A stretch of DNA of 35,772 bases from Alphaproteobacteria bacterium (lineage in GTDB: Bacteria; Pseudomonadota; Alphaproteobacteria; Sphingomonadales; Emcibacteraceae): contig JAJRQU010000131.1 of the NCBI GenBank assembly GCA_024280095.1, positions 1-35,772 of the forward strand, given 5' to 3'. This document shows, in pieces, positions 25,536 through 33,951 of this stretch. The notes beneath the pieces were generated by a model that saw only the letters and a program-made list of their open reading frames with translations, made no database searches and was not told the origin of the DNA. The first letter of the stretch is position 1, and the number at the start of each line of letters is the position of its first letter. Made by a program: the position numbers and the translations under genes.

Positions 25536-26459
25536 TTATATGAAATCAAGCAAGGACAATTTGGTCAATTCACTGGTAATTCTATAAGAAGCCTCAAGCG
25601 CGATCTGATCATTATTCAGCCGTGTGATGGCCTCGGCCACATTGACATCCTCAATATCCGAGATAAAAACCTCCAGAAAAACTTCCTGATTTTCATGTAT
25701 TTTAATGATGTTTTCCACGTTATTTTGACGGGTACCGTTTCGGGCGACCAACACCCGAAGCCCTTCTATCGCTGCGTCCATATTGAGCAATTCTGCCTTG
25801 AGAAAGGTAAGCTGGGCGGCATTCAATTTTCCCGACAGCGGCCCGAAGGGCCCTGCGCTATATTCCGCAATATCTTTAAAAACCTGAAAAACATCCTGCG
25901 CCACTTCATCGGCCAACAGACCATATTCCGCCAACGTATTTTCCCCCACTCTGGCCGAAGGACGGCGCTGGTCATTTCTAAAAATATCGGCCACATTTGC
26001 CGCAGCCACAAGATCCGAAATATTATCACCAACCACAGGTTCAATATCTGTGCGGGCCCCACTGAATAAATTCACCCCGCCAACACTTGTATTCAATGAG
26101 CTCACCATTGTGGCATAGGATTCGCCCAGCAACTCATCAAGGGCAAAAGTTTCCTCCTGCGCAATAGCCTCCAGCATAGTATCCCGAATTTTCTGGGCAT
26201 TTTCTACCATGCTTCCTAACTGAATAGCGTTGGTCTGCAGAAAACGATCCGCGTAGGTAGAGGCCCTCAGATATCCCTGAGTTTGGCTAAATACAGTCTT
26301 GGCCCCGAGCAACGTGGAAACTTCGCTGGCAAGGCCGCTGTAACTTTCTTCCTTTTTGCCCGTTGTGATCTGCATCTGGCTTTGAACCACACGGGATTGA
26401 TTATTCAAAAGACTGGATAGCATCACCTGCTGATTGCCAAAACTTGATACCCGTGTCAT
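25536..26459 (-). CDS. flgL: flagellar hook-filament junction protein FlgL
   Basis: 307 residues with flagellin-like helical ends. The N-terminus is FGNQQVMLSSLLNNQSRVVQ then QMQITTGKKEESYSGLASEV. The C-terminus (NVAEAITRLNNDQIALEASY, RITSELTKLSLLDFI) ends in the typical hydrophobic Leu-Leu-Asp-Phe-Ile-like tail. FlgL (HAP3) links the hook cap protein FlgK to the filament and is exported by the flagellar type III system. AGGA lies about seven bases before the ATG. It follows flgK by 45 bases, forming the flgK-flgL pair. Confidence 0.93.
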   Translation of the reverse strand: MTRVSSFGNQQVMLSSLLNNQSRVVQSQMQITTGKKEESYSGLASEVSTLLGAKTVFSQTQGYLRASTYADRFLQTNAIQLGSMVENAQKIRDTMLEAIAQEETFALDELLGESYATMVSSLNTSVGGVNLFSGARTDIEPVVGDNISDLVAAANVADIFRNDQRRPSARVGENTLAEYGLLADEVAQDVFQVFKDIAEYSAGPFGPLSGKLNAAQLTFLKAELLNMDAAIEGLRVLVARNGTRQNNVENIIKIHENQEVFLEVFISDIEDVNVAEAITRLNNDQIALEASYRITSELTKLSLLDFI

Positions 26460-26504
26460 ATCATCATCCTATTCTTAAGTTTCTGGCCTAAATTTCTCGT
26501 TAAA

Positions 26505-28610
26505 TCACACAATCCGAAGAATTGTATCAAACATTTCTTTTGCGGTATTAAGCAGTCTTGCCGAAGCAGAATAAGCATTTTGATAAATAACCATATTGCC
26601 CAGTTCCTCATCCATATTAACGCCAGATATATCTGCTGACTTTCGGTTTAATTCTTCACTTAATGACTTATTATCGCTCATCTTACTCTCGGCCAATTCG
26701 GCCCTTAAGCCTAAATTAGCCAATAAGTTAGCGCTATATTGTGCAAGCGTGACCGTCGCTGCATTCAAACCGCCTGCCCGGGAAAATTTATAAACCGTTG
26801 TTTCAAGGCTTTTCAGCGCCAGCGCCCCTGATTGATCACCAACACTTAAGGCGTTCTCGCCGACTAGTGCGGTCTGATCCAACCGTGCCAACGCCATCAG
26901 ACTTGGATTATTTTCGATCACGGGCCTTACTTTCAGGCCAAGAGCAGCATCCATCCGGAAAGCATCCCCAATGCCGAAGAATGATGATAGAGATACATCC
27001 GTCGCCCCGCGCGCTGTGCTATCCGTTTTGACATGTAACTTAATGTCCGCGCCGCTATTAGAGGTTGCCACAAGCTCTCCTGTTGATGACAGAGAAAATG
27101 TCGCAAGACTGCCCAAGGGACTCGCATTTAAATCGGTCAGAATATCGTTGAAGCTGGTTCCTGCGATAGTCAGATTATATGTCCCAAGCTTAACCCCGTT
27201 TGCATCATTTATATCCAGCTGCATCGTACCGCCCGGCGTGAAACCATGAGGATCCGCCGCTGTAACGCCCGTTTCAAAATTGGACGGCACGCGGGCTTCC
27301 ACCAAATTATTCATCCCAAAGAAATAAGAAAAACCGCGTCCCGCCCGGCTACTTTCATTACCATCAACCTGTGCAATAGAAACCCCATTCGTGGCCGCCG
27401 TCGCCGTCAACGACATTACGCCGTTCGTCAATGTCATCGTTCCCGCACCGGCCAAACCGGCATTCACCGCCGTAATTACATCGCCCACAGTTGTCCCGAT
27501 GGCACCAAAATCAATATTTACTTTTGCAATAAGGTCGCCCGCACTATCCGTTACAGCAAAAACAGATTCTCCTGTAAAATTATGAGGATCCGATGCAAAT
27601 AGCCCTGTATTTATTCCTGTCAGGTTATTGGGGGCTGGTACTGAAGTATTTAAATTGGAAACACGGTTTAATTCATTATTAAACCCCGCAGCCAGACTGC
27701 CCAATTGCAAAGAAATTTCTGGAAGATCCTTATCTCTCAGGATTAATAAACCTTTCAATTCGCCAGATGTCAGTTCGCCATCAAGTTGCAGGTTACTTGG
27801 CCGTACCGCCCCTGATACGGGGTCTAACTGATGCACGGTGATTGGTGGAAATGGTGTTGATGACGCCACCGAACCGGGCGGCGAATATTGCAATAAACTC
27901 CGGGTAACGCCCACAAGGGCAATGCCCGATGACGTTGATACCTGAACAACGTTATTGCCTGTATCCGTAATATTCAAGTCAATAATACTGGATAATTCAG
28001 TTAAAGCCTGCGCCCGGTTTTCAATCAAACCACTCGGGTTTCCGCCCGTAAGTGTTTCTTTCACAATAAGGGGGTTCAGGCTTTCAATACGCTGTGTCAA
28101 GGCATTGATACGGTCAACGCGTTCCGCGATCATATTACTGGCATCCAAGCGCATGGCCTGAATCTTTTCAGACAATGATTCGATCTCTTCACCGAACCGG
28201 TTGATAGAAGATATGGTACCTTCTTTAAGTATGGCAGATAAGGGATTCAGAGCCAACTCCGAAACAGAGTTAAAGACCTCGTCAATTCGGCCAGACAAGG
28301 AATTATTTTGATCTGGCCGTCCCAACAGCGATTGAATACGGCTCTGAAAAGCATTCTCTACTTCATATCGGGAATAGTCCGCATTTGCATCATAGCTTGC
28401 TTTGACAAGAAACCTGTCCACAACCCGTACAATGCCAGATATTTTAACGCCGCCCACGATACCGCCATTGACGATGGTTTCCTGTTGCAAAACCTGCCGC
28501 GCGTAACCCGGGGTATTAATATTTGCAATATTACTGGACGTTGTCCGAAGCGCTGCCTGATTGGTGAAAAGACCGGTCAGAGAATTATTAATAATGGAAT
28601 TAATCGACAT
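26505..28610 (-). CDS. flgK: flagellar hook-associated protein FlgK
   Basis: 701 residues from the ATG at 28610, chosen because AGGAAG lies directly upstream; an in-frame start at 28637 has no such site. The N-terminal rod motif region reads TNQAALRTTSSNIANINTPG, and the C-terminal motif reads MDEELGNMVIYQNAYSASA then LLNTAKEMFDTILRIV. The middle is a long, repetitive variable domain with two similar blocks (FASDPHNFTGESVFAV and AADPHGFTPGGTMQL). FlgK (HAP1) caps the hook and joins it to FlgL. Transcription probably starts at the minus-strand sigma-54 element at 28869-28884, giving a long leader. Confidence 0.95.
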   Translation of the reverse strand: MSINSIINNSLTGLFTNQAALRTTSSNIANINTPGYARQVLQQETIVNGGIVGGVKISGIVRVVDRFLVKASYDANADYSRYEVENAFQSRIQSLLGRPDQNNSLSGRIDEVFNSVSELALNPLSAILKEGTISSINRFGEEIESLSEKIQAMRLDASNMIAERVDRINALTQRIESLNPLIVKETLTGGNPSGLIENRAQALTELSSIIDLNITDTGNNVVQVSTSSGIALVGVTRSLLQYSPPGSVASSTPFPPITVHQLDPVSGAVRPSNLQLDGELTSGELKGLLILRDKDLPEISLQLGSLAAGFNNELNRVSNLNTSVPAPNNLTGINTGLFASDPHNFTGESVFAVTDSAGDLIAKVNIDFGAIGTTVGDVITAVNAGLAGAGTMTLTNGVMSLTATAATNGVSIAQVDGNESSRAGRGFSYFFGMNNLVEARVPSNFETGVTAADPHGFTPGGTMQLDINDANGVKLGTYNLTIAGTSFNDILTDLNASPLGSLATFSLSSTGELVATSNSGADIKLHVKTDSTARGATDVSLSSFFGIGDAFRMDAALGLKVRPVIENNPSLMALARLDQTALVGENALSVGDQSGALALKSLETTVYKFSRAGGLNAATVTLAQYSANLLANLGLRAELAESKMSDNKSLSEELNRKSADISGVNMDEELGNMVIYQNAYSASARLLNTAKEMFDTILRIV

Positions 28611-28688
28611 GTTCTTCCTTTCGAGCCTTAACGTCATCGTTCAAGAGGCAATTTTTTATAGGTTTCTGGATAGGCAACGCTTGCCCAT

Positions 28689-28761
28689 AAGGGTATTTAT
28701 TCCCCCCATTGACAGGATTACAGCGCATTACATTGTCATCTTCAAACATCTAAATACCCTT
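28689..28761. repeat. 11-bp inverted repeat in the flgK leader
   Basis: AAGGGTATTTA (28689-28699) and TAAATACCCTT (28751-28761) are exact reverse complements 51 bases apart. Both arms lie between the proposed flgK transcription start and its ATG, so in the mRNA they could form a long-loop hairpin. A smaller GGCAA/TTGCC hairpin lies just beside it (28673-28685). Confidence 0.6.
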
Positions 28762-28868
28762 CCAAAATATCTACTTAAGTTACTGATAAATCAAAATAAT
28801 AAGATATATCTACACCCATATTCAAGACCTTCTGCCTTACATTTTCGCCTATAATATCCAAATATATA

Positions 28869-28884
28869 TGCAAGGTTGGGGCCA
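28869..28884 (-). promoter_or_regulatory. sigma-54 promoter for flgK-flgL
   Basis: The minus strand reads TGGCCCC-AACC-TTGCA. The -24 GG and -12 GC are ten bases apart as in the consensus TGGCACG-N4-TTGCA. Mismatches are limited to two positions of the -24 block. Transcription would begin near 28857, about 250 bases before flgK. Late hook and filament genes of many Alphaproteobacteria use sigma-54. Confidence 0.65.
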
Positions 28885-28934
28885 ATGTTATCGCCTCGTT
28901 CATTACGCGACGCCATCCTATTCTGCCGCGCTGC

Positions 28935-28968
28935 AATTATTACCATGGAAAATTGGGTAATTATTACC
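28935..28968. promoter_or_regulatory. tandem 10-bp repeat, possible activator site
   Basis: AATTATTACC occurs at 28935-28944 and again at 28959-28968, start to start 24 bases. The second copy is part of the perfect palindrome GGTAATTATTACC (28956-28968). The pair lies between the two outward-facing sigma-54 promoters, about 50 bases from one and 80 from the other, where an enhancer-binding activator would bind. It does not look like the published FlbD-type site I remember. Confidence 0.5.
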
Positions 28969-29045
28969 TAGGCACAGCTCAACCTCATCGCAACAAAACA
29001 ATTATTAACTTTACTTTTCATAGGCTTAGTTAAACTTCCTAAAAA

Positions 29046-29061
29046 TGGCCTGATATTTGCT
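29046..29061 (+). promoter_or_regulatory. sigma-54 promoter for fliK-flgD(-flgE)
   Basis: TGGCCTG-ATAT-TTGCT matches TGGCACG-N4-TTGCT with GG and GC at the required ten-base distance. The predicted start is near 29073, 34 bases before the fliK ATG. This is the better of the two sigma-54 elements in the spacer. Confidence 0.75.
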
Positions 29062-29106
29062 TAACTATTGGAGAGATTATAATATTTATACGCGCCAAGG
29101 AAAATA

Positions 29107-31050
29107 ATGACGTTAAGTTCTGAGCTATTTCTCACGCCCACATATACTGCGCCGCAGGGCAGCAGTAGAGATGGCTTACTTGCGTCAAAATCATTCGCGA
29201 GCAACAGCACAAACAACGGGCCACAAAATATTGACAAGCCCCCCCTAAATCAGCCAAATGACAATTCTAATGATCGATTTAAAGATCATCTTGCCCAAGA
29301 AACAGATACCCGAAAAACGGCTAAAGATTCCGGACAAGTTGAAACAGATTCAAATACAATAAAAGCATCTAAAGAAAACAGCGAAGAAACCACCAGTATT
29401 TCAACCCAGGGGGAAAATATTCCGGCTAACGTTGAGAAGAACACCCCCCCTGCAGGCCTAGTTTATAACGAAAATCGTGATTTGACTTTAAAATATGCCA
29501 AAATGCCTGCCAAAATGCCTAATGGCAATCAAATAGAGAATGCCCTACCCTCAAAACAAGATTCTGTCGCTCAAGGGAAATCTGGCGAGGCGGTTAATAT
29601 AAAGCAAAGCCTTCAGAATAATATGGCCCAAAGCAATATAACCAAGACTGAAGTGAATATTGCTGAGGTTAGTAAAGCCCAATCGACCGAAAATACAGGG
29701 AAAATTCTTGAAACTGCCGCCAAAATTGCCGCCGCAAATACACCGCAAGCGACTTCTCTTGAGAAAAATTCCGCTACAACATTGCCAAACCCAGTCCAAA
29801 ACAACCCGTTATTGCCAGCCGTTAATATGGAAGATATTTCCAAAGCCAAGCCATCAACTGACACCCTTTCTAAGGGGGCAATAGGACAGACATCAACCCT
29901 GTCACCCAAACAAGATAATGCCCTATCGGGTCAAAATATATCTGACGCAGATGTTACGCTGGTCCAGAAAACAGAAACCCAAAAACCAGAAATCCAGAAA
30001 CTAGGCGGCCAGACCATTAACTCACAGAATTCAGCCGTTCAAGCTGGTGCCACGGATATTGCAGGGGTTATTTCAGGGGTTATTTCAGGGGATTTGCCAA
30101 AGGATTTAACTGGGACCCAATCCGTAAATGCGGCACAAGTCAATTCAGAAAACTCAAAAGCCCAATCCGGGACACCGCAACAGTATATTGCCGCTGCGCC
30201 TATTCAAGCGACAAATCAACGCCCCGCTGAACCTCTTAAAGACTCTGTCAAAACATCCCTGAAAGGGGCCGGTAATGCTCAGGCTTCTGAAGGTTCAGAG
30301 AACAAAAACCAAGCGGCATCTTCTGAGAATATAGCGAATGCAAAATCAAATGGGTCTTCAAAGAATTCCGCAGAAAACCAATATTCTTCTCAAAATTCGT
30401 CTTCAGCAGGCCCGGCATCACTGGCCAATGGCCAGAGTATCAATAACCAAATGGGCTCAGTTCCCTTTCAAACGGAACTTAATACGGCCATGACGAAGGG
30501 AGATGTAGGGTCTCCTCTACTGAATAGCCCATCACTACAGGCAACTCTGCTATCGGTTCAGGAAATTGGGCAGCAGAATAATCTGGCTCCCACCAGTCAC
30601 ATCAAACCACCAACTTTGCCCGTCACACCGCAAATGGTCACCAAGCAGATCAGCATGGCAATTTTGAAACAGGCTGCAAATGGTCTCAATAGTTTTAAAT
30701 TATCCTTGAAACCTGCGGAGCTGGGGCAGGTAAATATCCGGATGGATTTTCAAGCTGATGGCAAAGTGATCACCTCCGTAATCGTGGATAATGATCGCAC
30801 ATTGGCCCTGTTACAGCGGGATCAGGGCGCATTAAGCAGAGCATTGGAAAATGCCGGATTTAATACGGGCGGCAATGATCTGAATTTCACCCTGAAAAAG
30901 CAACAACATGATCAGAACCAATCAAAATTTTCAGAAAATAATACAGGCGACGGGGAAAATGATGATTTACACAATAATCTCGACAATATAATCAGTCGGC
31001 AACAGCTTAAAATGGCTTATTCAGATAACGCCTTAGATATAAATATTTAA
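29107..31050 (+). CDS. fliK: flagellar hook-length control protein FliK
   Basis: 647 residues. Residues 1 to about 500 are low-complexity, rich in Gln, Asn, Ser, Lys and Thr, as expected for the ruler part that measures the hook. The C-terminal Flg_hook domain (~520-610) shows QISMAILKQAANGLNSFKLS, LKPAELGQVNIRMDFQADGK, then LLQRDQGALSRALENAGF. The ruler contains short tandem repeats: MPAKMP near 29500, and GGGGTTATTTCA repeated at about 30064-30087 (GVISGVISG). Changes in such repeats would alter ruler length. CAAGGA lies before the ATG. It is followed by flgD after 14 bases. Confidence 0.92.
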   Translation: MTLSSELFLTPTYTAPQGSSRDGLLASKSFASNSTNNGPQNIDKPPLNQPNDNSNDRFKDHLAQETDTRKTAKDSGQVETDSNTIKASKENSEETTSISTQGENIPANVEKNTPPAGLVYNENRDLTLKYAKMPAKMPNGNQIENALPSKQDSVAQGKSGEAVNIKQSLQNNMAQSNITKTEVNIAEVSKAQSTENTGKILETAAKIAAANTPQATSLEKNSATTLPNPVQNNPLLPAVNMEDISKAKPSTDTLSKGAIGQTSTLSPKQDNALSGQNISDADVTLVQKTETQKPEIQKLGGQTINSQNSAVQAGATDIAGVISGVISGDLPKDLTGTQSVNAAQVNSENSKAQSGTPQQYIAAAPIQATNQRPAEPLKDSVKTSLKGAGNAQASEGSENKNQAASSENIANAKSNGSSKNSAENQYSSQNSSSAGPASLANGQSINNQMGSVPFQTELNTAMTKGDVGSPLLNSPSLQATLLSVQEIGQQNNLAPTSHIKPPTLPVTPQMVTKQISMAILKQAANGLNSFKLSLKPAELGQVNIRMDFQADGKVITSVIVDNDRTLALLQRDQGALSRALENAGFNTGGNDLNFTLKKQQHDQNQSKFSENNTGDGENDDLHNNLDNIISRQQLKMAYSDNALDINI

Positions 31051-31064
31051 GTAGGACAGATAAC

Positions 31065-31715
31065 ATGGACATAAATGCACTCACATCAGGCGCGGCATCA
31101 GCAGCAGAAAACAGCCAAACAAAGCTGGCTGAAGACTTTGATCAGTTTTTATCTCTCCTGACAACGCAGTTGCAATTTCAGGACCCCCTGGATCCCATGG
31201 ATTCCAGTGAATTCACCAGCCAACTGGTTTCCTTCACACAGGTTGAGCAATCCGTTGCCACCAACAAAAACCTTGAAGATCTGATTAGCCGAGTGAGAAG
31301 TTCTGAAATGTCTAATGCGGTCGGATACCTCGGCACCGAGGTCACCATCCAAACAGATCGGGCAGGATTACGGGACGGCGTTGCAAAATGGGAATATGGC
31401 TTATCCACCAATTCAGAAGAAACGACCTTAACCGTTAAAGATTCCAATGGTAAAATTCTTCATGAAATATCGGGTAGTATTAAAGCCGGGTTGAGTGATT
31501 TCGTTTGGAACGCCCCTGCAAATACCCCTGATGGTATATATCAGCTGATAGTATCTGCAAAGACCGCCAATGGATCAGAAGTACAAACAGCCATCTATTC
31601 CAAAGGCAACGTAGAAACCATTGAAACCTTAAACGGCGAAATACATTTATCCGTCAACGGAATTTTAACAGCGACGAGCAATATTCAAGCCGTCAAACCA
31701 ATTGATCCTGCATAA
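31065..31715 (+). CDS. flgD: flagellar hook assembly (scaffold) protein FlgD
   Basis: 216 residues. The conserved N-terminus has DFDQFLSLLTTQLQFQDPLD then PMDSSEFTSQLVSFTQVEQS, the FlgD signature. The C-terminal part (~100-200) forms the Tudor/Fn3-like fold (DSNGKILHEISGSIKAGLSD, FVWNAPANTPDGIYQL). FlgD caps the growing hook and guides FlgE subunits, then is discarded. AGGA precedes the ATG. The gene is co-transcribed with fliK and followed by flgE after 135 bases. Confidence 0.96.
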   Translation: MDINALTSGAASAAENSQTKLAEDFDQFLSLLTTQLQFQDPLDPMDSSEFTSQLVSFTQVEQSVATNKNLEDLISRVRSSEMSNAVGYLGTEVTIQTDRAGLRDGVAKWEYGLSTNSEETTLTVKDSNGKILHEISGSIKAGLSDFVWNAPANTPDGIYQLIVSAKTANGSEVQTAIYSKGNVETIETLNGEIHLSVNGILTATSNIQAVKPIDPA

Positions 31716-31850
31716 TTTTCAGGTCACGATACAAATATCCTGTCGCAGAAGTCGCCAGTTCAGCCGCGTGAAACGCTCACAAAACATGGATTAACAGGCC
31801 AGTATGACATATTCTGTAACCTTACTGACAAACTTTAAAGGAGTAACGAC

Positions 31851-33233
31851 ATGAGTCTTTTCGCATCACTTGCATCCGGCGTATCCGGACTAAACGCCTT
31901 TAGTTCAGCCCTTGGTATGATTTCTGATAATATTGCCAACCTTAATACGGTTGGCTACAAAGAAACCCGGGCGAATTTTTCAACTTTGGTAACGGAAACC
32001 GGTGGCGTAGCCAGTTATTCACCGGGCGGTGTTCAGGCCCTGCCACAAAGTTTAATCAGCCGACAAGGCTTGCTGCAATCCTCAACATCTGCAACAGACC
32101 TAAGTATTGACGGGGCTGGTTTTTTCATCGTATCATCCAGAGGGGAAGCCGTAAATCAAAATTCAGAAATCAGCTTTACGCGGGCGGGATCTTTCACACC
32201 CAACGCGGATGGTTTTCTGAAAAACACGGCGGGGCTTTTCCTTATGGGCGTGCCACTTGATGCCACTGGGGAGGCACCAAGTGATTTAGTTCTTACCCAG
32301 CTTCAGCCCATAAATGTATCCAACCTGACCAGTACCGCCGAAGCCACAACGAATATATCAGTCAGGGCCAACCTGCAGTCATCCCAACCGCTGAACGCGG
32401 CAATTGTCGGGGCGACTTATACCTCAGCAACGGTTGCCGGATCCATGGCAGGATACGCCGCTGATGTTGCCGCAGGTATCATTCCCCCTGTGAACGGCGT
32501 AAAGTCTGATTTCCAAACAAATATTCAAATTTTTGATAGTCAGGGTCAAGTTCATACGGTAACCGTTGCGGCCTTAAGACAATCCGATAATTTGTGGAAT
32601 ATTGAAATTTTTGTTGATCCGCCCGGTGGTGTGACTTCTGCTCTTGCCGGAACGGGACAAATTGCGAGTGGCCAGATTGCCTTTAACGGGGATAGTACTA
32701 TCGATCTGGCCAACACCTCTGCCGCTTTGTTAAACCCCATCAATGTCGCCTGGACGGGCGGCGCTGATGCCAGCAGCCTTACCTTTGACCTTGGGACTGA
32801 TGGTTTAAGCGACGGCATTACGCAATTCGCCGGCGCATCTACCATCATTTCATCTTCGGCCAACGGGGCGACATTTGGTAACGTTATCGGGGTATCCATT
32901 GACAAGAATGGTGTTGTCAGCGCTTTGTTCAGCAACGGACTGGCCAAGAAAGTGTCCCAAATTCCTCTTTCCACTTTCCAAAATCCAAATGGGCTTACGC
33001 GGCGGCAAGGGAATTCCTATACCACTTCTGATCAATCCGGCAGCCTTAATCTTAAACTTGCCGGTATTGGCGGGGCCGGATTCTTGGCACCACAGACCCT
33101 GGAAGCATCAACAGTTGACCTTGCAAACGAATTCACCAAATTAATCACCATTCAAAGAGCCTTTTCTGCCAGCACCAAAATCATCACGACGGCAGATGAG
33201 ATGTTAAATGAGTTGAACAGCATTAAACGCTAA
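31851..33233 (+). CDS. flgE: flagellar hook protein FlgE
   Basis: 460 residues. The N-terminal rod-hook motif is MSLFASLASGVSGLNAFSSA then IANLNTVGYKETRANFSTLV. The FlgE D1/D2 domains are in the middle, and the C-terminal motif reads STVDLANEFTKLITIQRAFS then TADEMLNELNSIKR. It polymerises into the flexible hook after export. AAGGAG lies seven bases before the ATG. The 135-bp gap upstream shows no clear sigma-54 element, so it may be read from the fliK promoter or from one I cannot recognise. A strong terminator follows. Confidence 0.96.
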   Translation: MSLFASLASGVSGLNAFSSALGMISDNIANLNTVGYKETRANFSTLVTETGGVASYSPGGVQALPQSLISRQGLLQSSTSATDLSIDGAGFFIVSSRGEAVNQNSEISFTRAGSFTPNADGFLKNTAGLFLMGVPLDATGEAPSDLVLTQLQPINVSNLTSTAEATTNISVRANLQSSQPLNAAIVGATYTSATVAGSMAGYAADVAAGIIPPVNGVKSDFQTNIQIFDSQGQVHTVTVAALRQSDNLWNIEIFVDPPGGVTSALAGTGQIASGQIAFNGDSTIDLANTSAALLNPINVAWTGGADASSLTFDLGTDGLSDGITQFAGASTIISSSANGATFGNVIGVSIDKNGVVSALFSNGLAKKVSQIPLSTFQNPNGLTRRQGNSYTTSDQSGSLNLKLAGIGGAGFLAPQTLEASTVDLANEFTKLITIQRAFSASTKIITTADEMLNELNSIKR

Positions 33234-33253
33234 TAAATCAAATACTTAATGGG

Positions 33254-33291
33254 AAAGCCGCTTGTCATGTCACAAGCGGCTTTTTTAATTT
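33254..33291 (+). terminator. Rho-independent terminator after flgE
   Basis: AAAGCCGCTTGT (33254-33265) pairs perfectly with ACAAGCGGCTTT (33272-33283) around a six-base loop and is followed by TTTAATTTT. It ends the fliK-flgD-flgE unit and separates it from sciP. Confidence 0.93.
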
Positions 33292-33347
33292 TAACCTGCT
33301 CAAATTGTAATAGATAAAATTTTCATCAATATTTTATTTCTAATTAA

Positions 33348-33359
33348 CCTCGTTCATTA
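33348..33359 (+). promoter_or_regulatory. CCTCGTTCATTA motif upstream of sciP
   Basis: This 12-mer is identical to 28894-28905 in the flgK/fliK spacer, and nine of its bases (CGTTCATTA) recur at 34016-34024 before fliF. It lies 68 bases before the sciP ATG and directly after TTAA (33344-33347). It may be a shared operator or promoter part. Confidence 0.45.
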
Positions 33360-33426
33360 GGCTTTCTTTAAAGGCTTGCGATTATTCTGAGTATCACATG
33401 AAGATGTTACCGGAGATTAGTATATA

Positions 33427-33726
33427 ATGAGTAGATTTCAAGATATGTCAGCTGCACCAGTATTGGGGCCGACAGGGGAGCCGCTTACCTTAGAGGACCT
33501 TCCGCCGTCCAATACCAAACGATGGGTCATCCGGCGTAAGGCGGAAGTCGTTGCTGCGGTAAGGGGCGGGCTGCTTTCCTTAGAAGACGCCTGTAAAAAA
33601 TATACCCTTTCTGTTGAAGAGTTCCTCTCTTGGCAGCGCGCCATAGACAAAGACGGCCTGCTTGGCCTGCGCGTCACAAGAGTTCAGGACTATCGGGCAA
33701 CCACACCGCAAAGATATGATAACTAA
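33427..33726 (+). CDS. sciP: SciP-like CtrA inhibitor (DUF1153)
   Basis: 99 residues. The core VLGPTGEPLTLEDLPPSNTK, then RWVIRRKAEVVAAVRGGLLS and EEFLSWQRAIDKDGLLGLRV, is the DUF1153/SciP signature with an HTH of the transposase type. In Caulobacter SciP binds CtrA and its target DNA and blocks CtrA-driven transcription in G1 cells. CGGAGA lies about nine bases before the ATG. As I recall, the Caulobacter gene also sits between flgE and fliF, so the placement appears conserved. It has its own terminators on both sides and so forms a single-gene unit. Confidence 0.93.
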   Translation: MSRFQDMSAAPVLGPTGEPLTLEDLPPSNTKRWVIRRKAEVVAAVRGGLLSLEDACKKYTLSVEEFLSWQRAIDKDGLLGLRVTRVQDYRATTPQRYDN

Positions 33727-33745
33727 AATCATTTTTTTAGTTATC
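33718..33745 (+). terminator. AT-rich hairpin overlapping the sciP stop
   Basis: GATAACTAAAA (33718-33728) pairs with TTTTAGTTATC (33735-33745) across a six-base loop. The sciP stop codon lies inside the left arm. The stem is weak in GC and not followed by a U-tract, so it may protect the 3' end rather than terminate. Confidence 0.55.
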
Positions 33746-33764
33746 AAAAATTCTTAAATATTTT

Positions 33765-33802
33765 AAATAACCATGGGAAGTGATTCTCATGGTTATTTTT
33801 TT
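33765..33802 (+). terminator. Rho-independent terminator after sciP
   Basis: AAATAACCATG (33765-33775) pairs perfectly with CATGGTTATTT (33788-33798) and runs into TTTTAT. It is the main terminator of sciP and insulates fliF. Confidence 0.88.
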
Positions 33803-33833
33803 ATCTCCGCATCAAACGCCTTTTTTTAGGCAA

Positions 33834-33855
33834 AACATACTATATATAGTATGTT
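33834..33855. repeat. perfect 22-bp palindrome
   Basis: AACATACTATA is followed immediately by its exact reverse complement TATAGTATGTT. It may be a dimeric repressor site for the fliF promoter or a cruciform-prone sequence. No known motif is recognised. Confidence 0.6.
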
Positions 33856-33951
33856 ATTTTCAAAGACCTCAATTTGTAGGGGCATTGAGAATCCTCATAT
33901 TTTTGACTGTCAACATATTTATCTGCAATACTAGGCAAAAATTGCCTACCA

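Larger units (their letters stand above)
28611..29106. other. 496-bp divergent regulatory spacer between flgK and fliK
   Basis: No gene is supported here. The spacer holds a minus-strand sigma-54 element (28869-28884), a plus-strand sigma-54 element (29046-29061), a tandem AATTATTACC repeat between them (28935-28968), a copy of CCTCGTTCATTA (28894-28905), and a long inverted repeat in the flgK leader (28689-28761). Small open frames crossing it lack ribosome sites and family features. Confidence 0.7.

Noticed and set aside
25530-26069. 179-residue open frame antisense to flgL
   Set aside because: It has no ribosome site or recognisable domain, and the opposite strand is a clear, complete flgL.
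28671-28688. Sigma-54-like match near GGCAACGCTTGCCCA on the minus strand
   Set aside because: The GG-to-GC distance is one or two bases short; the element at 28869-28884 has correct spacing.
28561-28854. 97-residue plus-strand frame crossing the flgK start and the spacer
   Set aside because: It has no ribosome site and is antisense to flgK at one end; the spacer is better explained by regulatory elements.
31716-31850. Sigma-54 promoter directly before flgE
   Set aside because: I found no GG-N10-GC arrangement with acceptable flanks in the 135-bp gap.
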